27,333 nucleotides of DNA, from assembly GCF_000720115.1 (NCBI RefSeq), contig NZ_JOIR01000059.1, positions 1 through 27,333 of the forward strand, written 5' to 3'. Below, piece after piece: positions 14,725-21,929 of the stretch. Each line of letters opens with the position of its first letter. Position 1 is the first letter of the stretch. A program made the position numbers and the translations under genes. The notes beneath the pieces were generated by a model, which did not search any database, was not told where the DNA came from, and saw only the letters and a program-made list of their open reading frames with translations. Origin of the DNA: Streptomyces sp. NRRL F-2580. Its GTDB lineage: Bacteria > Actinomycetota > Actinomycetes > Streptomycetales > Streptomycetaceae.

Positions 14725-16401
14725 GTGACGGGGGCGAACGGCGCGGAGCTGGTCGGCAAGGCTCTGGGCGGGCGGTACCTCGTGACCGCGATGATCGGGC
14801 GCGGTGGCATGGGTGTGGTCGCCCGGGCGGTGGACCAGCTGCTGAACCGCGAGGTCGCCGTCAAGGTCCTGCGGGCCTACACCGACGCCTCTCCGGCCGA
14901 ACTGGCCGATCTGCGGGTCAGGATGCAGCGGGAGGCGCAGGCCGCCGCCCGTGTCCGGCACAGCGGTGTGGTCACCGTGCACGACGTGGTCGAGGAGCAG
15001 GGGCTGCCGGTCATCGTCATGGAGCTGGTCGACGGGCCCTCCCTCGACGACGTGCTGGAGGAGCGCGGCCCACTGGACCCGCGTGAAGCGGCCGCGATCG
15101 GCGCCAAGCTGATGGACGCGCTCGACGCGGCACACCGGGCCGGGGTCCTCCACCGGGACGTCAAACCCGGCAACGTACTACTAGAGCGCAGCGGCCGGGT
15201 CGTACTCACCGACTTCGGCATCGCCAGCATGGAGACCACCGGCGACGAGGCCCTGGCCAAGCTGACCCAGAGCGGTCAGATCGTCGGCTCCCTCGACTAT
15301 CTGCCGCCGGAACGCGCACAGGGCCGGGAACCGGGTGCCGCGTCGGACATCTGGGCGCTCGGCATGACGCTGTACGCGGCCGTGGAGGGCTCTTCGCCCT
15401 TCCGCCGTACGTCGGTGTGGTCCACGCTGGCGGCGATCGTGGGCGAACCGCTCCCGGAGCCCCGGCGCGCCGGACCGCTCACCCCCGTGCTCCAGGCGCT
15501 GATGGCCAAGGACCCGCTGCAGCGGCCCGACGCCGGGCGGGCGCGCGAAATGCTGGAGGCGGTTGCCGGGGGCAGGACGGCGGACCTCGCGCCGGCACCG
15601 GCCCCCCAGCCCGTCCCTCCGTCGGCCTTCGGTCCCCCCGCCTCGCCGTTCTCCCAGCCTGCCCCCCAGCCCGTCGCCTCCTACACGCCGACCGATGCCT
15701 ACGGCGCCCCTCCGCAGCCGGCCGCCGCGCTGCCCGGGACGGCTCCCGGCATGCCCGACGGTCACGGCGGCCGTTCCGAGACCCGTGCCACGCCCGTCCG
15801 CACACGGGGCCGCCGCACCCGCACCGTCGTCGCGGTGGCGGCCGCCACCGTCCTCACCTGCGGCGGAGTCGCCTACGCCCTGATGGACGCGCGGGGCGAC
15901 GCGGGCGGTGGCGGGTCGAACACGGCGCTTCCGACGGCGAGCAGCGCCGCCGACGGTAACAAGGCCGACGACCCGGCCTCCTCGGGAGACCTGACGTCCG
16001 CCACCCCCTCGAAGAAGGACGGGGGCGGGCAGACGGGTCCCACGCCAACGGCCGGTGGCGGCGGCTCGGCCACGAAACCGTCCGGCTCGCCGAAGGCAAC
16101 GCCCAGCTCCCCGGTGAAGGAGCCCGTCCCGGTGTCGACGGCGTGCACCGGTTGGGCCCACTCGAACCGCAGCGACGGCTACGGGTACGCGGCCCAAGAA
16201 ACCCACCTCTACACCGGACCGTACGCGGAGTGCTCGTATGTGAGCGCGGTCAAGTCCCGCGTGAAGGTCTACTACCACTGCTACGTCACCAATGCCCACG
16301 GCAACAAGTGGATCTACGCCCGTATCGAGGGCACGAGCACCGAAGGCTGGCTGGTCGGCGACAAGTCCACCCTGAAGAGCGGCACACTCGCCCGCTGCTG
16401 A
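14725..16401 (+). CDS. Membrane Ser/Thr protein kinase with extracellular SH3-like tail
   Basis: A 558-aa protein from GTG 14725, with GGAG ten bases upstream. Residues ~18-280 are a complete Hanks-type kinase: P-loop G25RGGMG30, ATP-anchoring K47, helix-C E70, catalytic H143-R-D145 with K147 and N150, D163FG165, activation loop ending GSLDYLPPE, and SDIWALGM (D208). All catalytic residues are present, so it should phosphorylate Ser/Thr. Residues ~285-365 are a Pro/Ala-rich juxtamembrane linker. One transmembrane helix lies at ~368-387. A Gly/Ser/Thr-rich spacer follows to ~470. The extracellular end (~472-558) contains four cysteines (ACTGW, ECSY, YHCY, ARC) and SH3-like text such as ETHLYTGPYAECSYVSAVKS. 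It lacks PASTA repeats, so it is not PknB. The external domain probably senses a ligand. Confidence 0.95.
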   Translation: MTGANGAELVGKALGGRYLVTAMIGRGGMGVVARAVDQLLNREVAVKVLRAYTDASPAELADLRVRMQREAQAAARVRHSGVVTVHDVVEEQGLPVIVMELVDGPSLDDVLEERGPLDPREAAAIGAKLMDALDAAHRAGVLHRDVKPGNVLLERSGRVVLTDFGIASMETTGDEALAKLTQSGQIVGSLDYLPPERAQGREPGAASDIWALGMTLYAAVEGSSPFRRTSVWSTLAAIVGEPLPEPRRAGPLTPVLQALMAKDPLQRPDAGRAREMLEAVAGGRTADLAPAPAPQPVPPSAFGPPASPFSQPAPQPVASYTPTDAYGAPPQPAAALPGTAPGMPDGHGGRSETRATPVRTRGRRTRTVVAVAAATVLTCGGVAYALMDARGDAGGGGSNTALPTASSAADGNKADDPASSGDLTSATPSKKDGGGQTGPTPTAGGGGSATKPSGSPKATPSSPVKEPVPVSTACTGWAHSNRSDGYGYAAQETHLYTGPYAECSYVSAVKSRVKVYYHCYVTNAHGNKWIYARIEGTSTEGWLVGDKSTLKSGTLARC

Positions 16402-16613
16402 GACCGATCCGCACTTCACCAGAGGGTGAGTTGCGGGTCGCGGGCCGGGGCGGTGTCCGGGCTTTCCGGCGTGGTCACGTACGGGGCGTGTCTCATCCGG
16501 GGGTGCTCGGGGCCGGCTGCTGCTGCGGTTCGGTGAGCAGAGCTCTACCCCCGGGGTTCCGCGCCGTCTCCTCCCTGCACCTGCCCTCGCGGGTCTCCGA
16601 ACAAGCCGCCGCA
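16402..16613. other. Spacer after the kinase gene
   Basis: No terminator or gene that I can support; the ligase fragment starts at its right end. Confidence 0.4.
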
Positions 16614-16757
16614 GAGACCGTCCGGCAGCTGCCGGGCGGCGCAGACGAGGTCGGGAAGCCGGTCCTGGATCTGCCGCCCGCGCCGGGCCTGCGCCAACAG
16701 CCGATCTCCCGCCGTGGTGGCGGTGAAGAGCAGCGCACGGTAGCCGTCGAGCCGGCA
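16614..16757 (-). pseudogene. Fragment of an ATP-dependent DNA ligase
   Basis: In the minus frame the text is CRLDGYRALLFTATTAGDRL, then LAQARRGRQIQDRLPDLVCA and ARQLPDGL. This matches the region of ATP-dependent DNA ligases just after the nucleotidyl lysine (KxDGxR....R.G..I.DRFPDLV.AA..LP.G). The lysine position reads Cys (CRLDG), a stop lies a few codons upstream, and the text after LPDGL does not continue the family. The piece, ~48 residues, is an inactive internal remnant. Confidence 0.6.
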
Positions 16758-16986
16758 ACCTGTCCATGGTTACTGCTCGTAGGCCGGCTCTCCCAGCGCA
16801 CCAGGCCGAGCCATCAGTCGGCGGCGAGTTGAGCACCTGAGTGGGCGCCCCTTGTGTTCATGTGCCGGGGTGTCCCGCATGCTCCGCCCTGCAACGGCCA
16901 ACGCACCTGCCGCCGCCAAACAGAGATCGACTCGCTGCCGGCAGCCAAGAAAGCCGGAGGTCAGTCGCCAGGCTGTTGGCGGGGCG

Positions 16987-17595
16987 TCAGTGCAGTGCGG
17001 CCTCGCTCGCGTGGACGGCACGCAGGGCGCGCTCGACGGTCTCCTGGTTCTCGCCGACCGGCGCCACGTACTCGAGGACGTCGCGCGCGGCCTTCTCCCC
17101 GAGCACGCGGGTGATCACCCATGAGGCGAGGTACTGCGACGCCAAGCAGCCGCCTGCCGTAGCGATGTTCCCCTCGGCGTGGAACGGGGCGTCCAGCACG
17201 GTGACGTCGCAGGCTTCGACGAAGGGCCGGCTGGTCCTGTCCGTACAGGCCGGCATGCCGACCAGCAGCCCGAGCCGGGCCAGTACCAGCGCGCCGGAGC
17301 ACTGTGAGCCGATCAGCTGGCGCGCGGGGTCGAGCGACAGCCTGGAGATCAGCCGCTCGTCGGCGACCACGTCGCGTGTTCTCACTCCGCTGCCGATCAG
17401 CACGACGTCGGCTTCGGTCACGAACTCCATGGGGCGCTGCCCGGTCACTTCGACGCCGTTCATCGATGTGACCTGGGGCGTCGGGGTCGTAATGAAGGCT
17501 TCCAAGCCGTCCTTGCGGCACCGGTTGATCAGCGCGGAAGCGATGAAACTGTCGAGTTCGTTGAACCCGTCGAAGGTGACCACTGCTACCTGCAT
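16987..17595 (-). CDS. DJ-1/PfpI family protein (class I glutamine amidotransferase-like)
   Basis: A 202-aa cytosolic protein from ATG 17595, preceded by CGGGAG. The first strand and turn (MQVAVVTFDGFNELDSFIAS) include E13, the acid near the nucleophile in this family. The nucleophile elbow is IGSQCSGALVLARLGLL with C99. The GVEVTG and ATAGGCLASQYLASWVITR segments are typical of AraC-associated and stand-alone DJ-1/PfpI proteins. Relatives include isonitrile hydratases, glyoxalase III-like enzymes and stress chaperones; the activity cannot be fixed from sequence. There is no DNA-binding AraC domain. It appears monocistronic, with a long gap upstream. Confidence 0.92.
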   Translation of the reverse strand: MQVAVVTFDGFNELDSFIASALINRCRKDGLEAFITTPTPQVTSMNGVEVTGQRPMEFVTEADVVLIGSGVRTRDVVADERLISRLSLDPARQLIGSQCSGALVLARLGLLVGMPACTDRTSRPFVEACDVTVLDAPFHAEGNIATAGGCLASQYLASWVITRVLGEKAARDVLEYVAPVGENQETVERALRAVHASEAALH

Positions 17596-17771
17596 GACGA
17601 CTCCCGTGAGTACGGCAACGATCAGACCGGCACTCTCACCGATGCGTCATTCCGGAGCAAGATCCAATCAGCAGCGAGTGGCATGGCTCCCGCCGCCAGA
17701 CGGCACCGCAGGCGGTGAAGAACCGGGAGAACGGCCGCCGGGCAATCCCGGACATTGCCCCGCATGAAAGA

Positions 17772-17839
17772 GCCCCGGCCAGCCGGGGGGGGTGGGCTGG
17801 CCGGGGCAGGCCCGGCCAGCGGGGGGGGTGCTGGCCGGG
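17772..17839. repeat. Two tandem hairpins with G8 loops
   Basis: First hairpin: GCCCCGGCCAGCC (17772-17784) and GGCTGGCCGGGGC (17795-17807), a perfect 13-bp stem around GGGGGGGGTG. Second hairpin: CCCGGCCAGC (17811-17820) and GCTGGCCGGG (17830-17839), a perfect 10-bp stem around GGGGGGGGT. The two units are near copies of each other, so each arm can also pair with the other unit. A strong terminator, a duplicated palindromic element or a G-rich structured site are all possible. Confidence 0.7.
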
Positions 17840-18479
17840 GGCATGCGGGGCGGAGCCGCAAGGGCCGTCACTTCACAACGGATCCCCCGACTCCAGCGTA
17901 ACGATCCTCGCAGACGAACACCCACCAGGCCTGCCAAACACGCATCATGGCGGATACCACGCGCACGGACCCGCGCACGGGCCGGTGTAGAGCGGTCGGT
18001 GGGCCATCCCCGCTCCCGCCACGCCCCCGCGACGGGGCGGCGGTCAGAGCAGGCATGTCCCTGCCTTACTGGTCGGTGTATCCCGACGGCAGGGCTATCG
18101 TGCCGGGGGCGCGGCGCGAGACGGAGTGCGCGGCACAGTACGCCCAGGTGCACCGGCGCTCGTCCCACTCCCGGCCCAGCAGTTCCCCCTGGTGGCCTAC
18201 GCATCCTCCGTCGGCGAGGAGGGTCGGCTTGGCAGCTGCTCGTCCAGGCCGGCGTCAACCGAGTGGCACGTCCACGACGGACCGTTCGGCGGGCCCCGGG
18301 CCGCGGCCATGCGGGGGAACTGCTCGTGCTGCTGCGCAGATGGCCGAGTACCAGCTCGACTGGGCCGTCCTTGCGAAGGACGAGCCGCACCGCCCTCCGG
18401 GGGGCGCGACGTCACCGTCCTGGCCGCGTGCACTTCGTGAACTTCCACAAGACAGCACCCGACAGCATCACAGGAACTG
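17840..18479. other. Gene-poor stretch between the G8 hairpins and the flavoprotein gene
   Basis: Plus-strand scraps such as MSLPYWSVYPDGRAIVPGAR (from 18055) and MAEYQLDWAVLAKDEPHRPP (from ~18341) look coding for a few dozen codons and then lose coherence. I cannot assign families. They may be remnants of small hypothetical genes. Confidence 0.35.
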
Positions 18480-19844
18480 TCAGCCTCCGTCGGCCGCCGT
18501 GCGGGCCCGTACCTCCTCCGGGGTCAGGTAGTGGTCCGTGTACTCGAAGTCGCGCAGCGTCCCCGGCTTGTACGTCTGGAAGCCGGTCCGGACGAAGTCG
18601 TCGCCGGCCACGGCGTTCAGGAGCCAGTTCGTCATCACCCGGGTCTTCGCGGCCCCGGTGCGCAGCGCCGCCCAGTGGTAGCCGCGGGCCACGGCCTGAG
18701 CGGGCATCCCGCGCAGGTCGATGCCGAGCGGCCTGGAGACGCCGTCGCGGCCGCCGAGGTCCACGACCAGTCCGAGGTCCTTGTGGACGTACGGACGCAG
18801 CGGCGTACCCCGCAGCGTGGCGACGAGGTTGTCGGCGGCGACCCTGCCCTGGCGCTCGGCGTGCTGCGCGGTGGGCGGGCACACCGTACCGTCCCCACCG
18901 CCGGCGAGGTCGGGCACGGCGGCCGCGTCACCGAGTGCGAAAGCGCCGTCCGCCCCTGGCACCCGCAGGTCCGGAGCGACGACGAGCCGGCCGCCCTTCG
19001 CGGTCTCGGCGCCCAGCGTGGCGATGAGGGGGCTCGCGGCGACTCCGGCTGTCCAGATGAGGGTGCGGCAGGGCAGCACGCGCCCGTCGGTGAGGGTGAC
19101 GTCCTCGGGGCCCGCCTTGGCGACGGAGGCGCCGAGCGACACCTCGATGCCGCGGCGGCGCAGCACGTCGAGGGCTGCCCGGCCCAGCCGGTCGCCGAGC
19201 TCGGGCATCAGCTTCGGGGCCACGTCCACGAGGTGCCAGCTGATCTCGCGCCGGTCCAGCCGGGGGTAGCGGTCGACGGCGTTCGTGGTGAGCCGCTCCA
19301 GGGAGGCGGCCGTCTCAGTGCCGGCATAGCCGCCGCCCACCACGACGAAGCCGAGCCGCGAGGCCCGTTCCGCCGAGCCCGGTGCGGCGGCGTCGGCCAG
19401 GTCGAGCTGGGCGATCACGTGGTCGCGCAGGTGCGCCGCCTCGGCCAGCGTCTTCATGCCGCGGCCGTGCTCCGCCAGGCCCGGGATGTCGAAGGTGCGG
19501 GTCACGCTCCCCGGCGCGAGCACCAGGTGGTCGTACGGCTGGTCCACCAGCTCCCCGGTGATCTTCCGGATGACGCAGACCTTGGCCCGGGTGTCGACGC
19601 CCACGGCCCCGCCGGGCACGATCCGGGTCCGGTGACGGCGGCTGCGGCGCAGCGACACCGCCACGGACTGGGGGGTGAGTACCCCGGAGGCCACCTGCGG
19701 CAGCAGGGGCAGGTAGAGCTGGTAGGAGAACGGAGTGACCAGCAGGATCTCCGCCTCCCCGGGTGACAGCGTCCGCTCCAGGCGGCGTACGCAGGAGACG
19801 CCGGCGAAGCCCGCGCCGACGACCACGATCCTCGGTCGTGCCAT
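18480..19844 (-). CDS. Type II NADH dehydrogenase-like FAD/NAD(P) oxidoreductase
   Basis: A 454-aa protein from ATG 19844, with GAGAAGGGA upstream. The N-terminal FAD-binding Rossmann motif is IVVVGAGFAGVSCVRRLE (G10xG12xxG15). A second dinucleotide-binding motif, VVVGGGYAGTETAASLE, lies near residue 170 and should bind NAD(P)H. DGAFALGDAAAVPD is the conserved FAD-contact segment. The C-terminal part (residues ~380-454) resembles the amphipathic membrane-contact region of NDH-2 enzymes. These enzymes pass electrons from NADH to quinone without pumping protons. It is divergent from the molybdenum hydroxylase operon, with a 424-bp gap. Functional coupling (one enzyme reducing, one oxidising carriers) is possible but inferred. 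Whether the acceptor is quinone is not shown. Confidence 0.92.
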   Translation of the reverse strand: MARPRIVVVGAGFAGVSCVRRLERTLSPGEAEILLVTPFSYQLYLPLLPQVASGVLTPQSVAVSLRRSRRHRTRIVPGGAVGVDTRAKVCVIRKITGELVDQPYDHLVLAPGSVTRTFDIPGLAEHGRGMKTLAEAAHLRDHVIAQLDLADAAAPGSAERASRLGFVVVGGGYAGTETAASLERLTTNAVDRYPRLDRREISWHLVDVAPKLMPELGDRLGRAALDVLRRRGIEVSLGASVAKAGPEDVTLTDGRVLPCRTLIWTAGVAASPLIATLGAETAKGGRLVVAPDLRVPGADGAFALGDAAAVPDLAGGGDGTVCPPTAQHAERQGRVAADNLVATLRGTPLRPYVHKDLGLVVDLGGRDGVSRPLGIDLRGMPAQAVARGYHWAALRTGAAKTRVMTNWLLNAVAGDDFVRTGFQTYKPGTLRDFEYTDHYLTPEEVRARTAADGG

Positions 19845-20268
19845 GGTGTCCGTCCCTTCTCGGGTGTACGGGTCCCCGACACGCCTTCCCCGGCAGGCCG
19901 TTCCATGCACGCGGAAACCGGGGCGGACCGGATCCGGAGGGCCTGGACGACCACCGAGCGGGCCCGGATGCCCCCGGATGGCGCCGCCCCGAGGCGCGGG
20001 AGTGCAGTGCCCGTTTGGGCCAGGTCTCGGGACCATGTGATGCCGTGGATGCCGGGTACGCGCTGCTGAAGGTCACGCCGGGCGACCGCACGACGGGCGT
20101 GCCGGCCGGCCGCTTGCGCTCGCAGCCCTGTCGACGGACTGCCGGATCGGTCCGCCGCCCAGGCGTCACCGCCACGCACCCGCTTGTCCCACACGGGAGG
20201 TGTGAGATCGGCCCCGGCCGGTTATCCCGAGGGAAGGTATATCGAGATTCCGGGACAAAGGGGCAACA
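19845..20268. promoter_or_regulatory. Divergent intergenic region, no defined site
   Basis: It separates the flavoprotein gene and the molybdenum hydroxylase operon and must hold promoters for both. I see no clear palindromic operator or riboswitch, only GC-rich short repeats. Confidence 0.4.
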
Positions 20269-20886
20269 GTGGCGCATCCAATGCAGGAGACCCGCTCCCG
20301 CGTCGGGCTGCACGTGAACGGCCGGCGATACGAGCTCGACGTGGACCACCGGGTCACCCTCCTGGACCTGCTGCGGGAGCACCTCGGCCTGACCGGCGCC
20401 AAGAAGGGATGCGACCACGGCCAGTGCGGTGCCTGCACCGTCCTGGTCGACGGCCGGCGCGCCAACAGCTGCCTGCTGCTCGCCGTCGCCCACGACGGCA
20501 CCCGGGTCACCACCGTGGAGGGACTGGGCGGCGACGGAGCGGGCGGCCTGCACCCGTTGCAGGAGGCCTTCATGGAACGGGACGCGTTCCAGTGCGGCTA
20601 CTGCACGCCCGGCCAGCTCTGCTCCGCCGCCGGCCTGCTCGCCGAGGCGGCCGCCGACCCCGGGGCCGCGGACCTCAGCCGCTCCGGGATCGCCGAGGCC
20701 ATGAGCGGCAACCTGTGCCGCTGCGGCGCGTACCCCCGCATCGTGGACGCCGTACGGGACGTGGCCGCGATCCCGCAGGCCGCTGCCCCAGCCCAGGACC
20801 ATGACCAGGCCCATGACCAGGCCCAGGCCCAGGACCATGACCAGGCCCAGGCCCAGGCTCCAGGTGACGGGCGGGTGGGCGCGTGA
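20269..20886 (+). CDS. Molybdenum hydroxylase, 2Fe-2S subunit (PaoA/YagT-like)
   Basis: A 205-aa protein. GTG 20269 follows AAAGGGG; an in-frame ATG four codons on is the alternative. The N-terminal plant-type ferredoxin domain ligates [2Fe-2S] with C48, C53, C56 and C68 (GCDHGQCGACTVLVDG). The C-terminal helical domain ligates the second cluster with C109, C112, C150 and C152 (FQCGYCTPGQLC, NLCRCGAYPRI). It passes electrons from the Mo centre to the FAD subunit. Unlike E. coli PaoA it has no twin-arginine signal, so the complex should be cytoplasmic. The last ~30 residues are an unusual QDHDQAHDQAQ repeat tail. The stop overlaps the next GTG by four bases. Confidence 0.95.
   Translation: MAHPMQETRSRVGLHVNGRRYELDVDHRVTLLDLLREHLGLTGAKKGCDHGQCGACTVLVDGRRANSCLLLAVAHDGTRVTTVEGLGGDGAGGLHPLQEAFMERDAFQCGYCTPGQLCSAAGLLAEAAADPGAADLSRSGIAEAMSGNLCRCGAYPRIVDAVRDVAAIPQAAAPAQDHDQAHDQAQAQDHDQAQAQAPGDGRVGA
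20788..20862 (+). repeat. Short tandem repeat encoding a Gln/Asp/His/Ala tail
   Basis: Within the 2Fe-2S subunit gene, CCCAGGACCATGACCAGG-type units occur twice (from ~20792 and ~20828) with CCCATGACCAGG and CCCAGG variants between. They encode AQDHDQAHDQAQAQDHDQAQ. Such repeats arise by slippage, and copy number may vary among strains. Confidence 0.75.
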
Positions 20887-21890
20887 AGCCGTTCGCGTAC
20901 GTGCGCGCCACCGGCCTCCCCGAGGCCATCGCCGCCCACGGCGCGCGGCCCGGCTCCCGCTACCTCGGCGGCGGCACCAACCTCGTGGACCTCATGAAGC
21001 TCGGGGTCGAAGCCCCAGACACCCTCGTCGACCTCGCCGACCTGACACTCGGCTCCGTCGAGGAGACCGCGGACGGCGGCCTGCGGATCGGCTCCGGAGT
21101 ACGGGGCAGCGAACTCGCGCTCCATCCCCTCGTCCGCACCCGCTACCCCGCCCTGTCCCAGGCGCTCCTGGCCGGTGCCTCACCCCAGCTGCGCAATGTC
21201 GCCACCACCGGCGGCAACCTGCTCCAGCGCACCCGTTGCCCCTACTTCCAGGACGTGGCCAAACCCTGCAACAAACGGGAGCCCGGCACCGGCTGCGGCG
21301 CCCGCGACGGAGTCCACCGGGACCACGCCGTCCTCGGCCACTCCCCGCGGTGCATCGCCACCCACCCGTCCGACATGGCCGTGGCGCTCGCCGCGCTCGA
21401 CGCGGGCGTCGAACTCCAGGGCCCCGACGGGGCCCGTACGGTGCCCGCGACCGCTTTCCACCGGCTGCCGGGCGACCAACCCGAACGCGACACCGTCATC
21501 GAGCCCGGCGAGATCGTCACGGCGGTCACGCTCCCGCCGGACCGCGCCGGCCTCCCGTCGCGCTACCGCAAGGCCCGCGACCGCGCCTCGTACGCCTTCG
21601 CGCTCGCCTCCGTCGCCGCCGTGCTCGACATCTCCGGGGGGCGTGTCCGTCATGTCGCGCTCGCCTTCGGCGGGCTCGCCCACCGTCCCTGGCGCGCGAC
21701 CGTCGCCGAGGAACGGCTGCTGGGCGCCGCCCCCACCGAGAGCGCCGTACGGGAGGCCGTCGAGGCCGAGCTCGACGCGGCGGAGCCGCTGCGCGACAAC
21801 GCCTTCAAGGTCCCCCTCGCCCGCAACCTCGCCTGCGACGTGCTCAACTCCCTCGCCGGGAGTCCCCCCTCCCGCGGCTCCCGCTCCTGA
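20883..21890 (+). CDS. Molybdenum hydroxylase, FAD and 4Fe-4S subunit (PaoB/YagS-like)
   Basis: A 335-aa protein from GTG 20883, overlapping the previous stop (GTGA), so translationally coupled. It starts MKPFAYVRATGLPEAIAAHG as the FAD_binding_5 domain; the GGGTNLVDLMKLGV loop (~30-42) and NVATTGGNLLQRTRCPYF hold FAD. The insert with C119, C129, C138 and C157 (CPYFQDVAKPCNKREPGTGC and PRCIATHPSD) matches the [4Fe-4S] insert known from PaoB, which is absent in ordinary xanthine dehydrogenase FAD subunits. The C-terminal CO-dehydrogenase flavoprotein domain (~220-325) is complete. Confidence 0.95.
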   Translation: MKPFAYVRATGLPEAIAAHGARPGSRYLGGGTNLVDLMKLGVEAPDTLVDLADLTLGSVEETADGGLRIGSGVRGSELALHPLVRTRYPALSQALLAGASPQLRNVATTGGNLLQRTRCPYFQDVAKPCNKREPGTGCGARDGVHRDHAVLGHSPRCIATHPSDMAVALAALDAGVELQGPDGARTVPATAFHRLPGDQPERDTVIEPGEIVTAVTLPPDRAGLPSRYRKARDRASYAFALASVAAVLDISGGRVRHVALAFGGLAHRPWRATVAEERLLGAAPTESAVREAVEAELDAAEPLRDNAFKVPLARNLACDVLNSLAGSPPSRGSRS

Positions 21891-21929
21891 AACGTCCCTC
21901 CGCCCCGCCCCCGAACGCGAGGACCCGCC

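Noticed and set aside
15181..16836. 551-codon minus-strand ORF opposite the kinase
   Set aside because: Antisense shadow of a complete kinase; only the 16614-16757 ligase text, in a different frame, has meaning.
16987..17595. AraC-type regulator with DJ-1 domain
   Set aside because: Only the DJ-1/PfpI domain is present; no C-terminal HTH follows.
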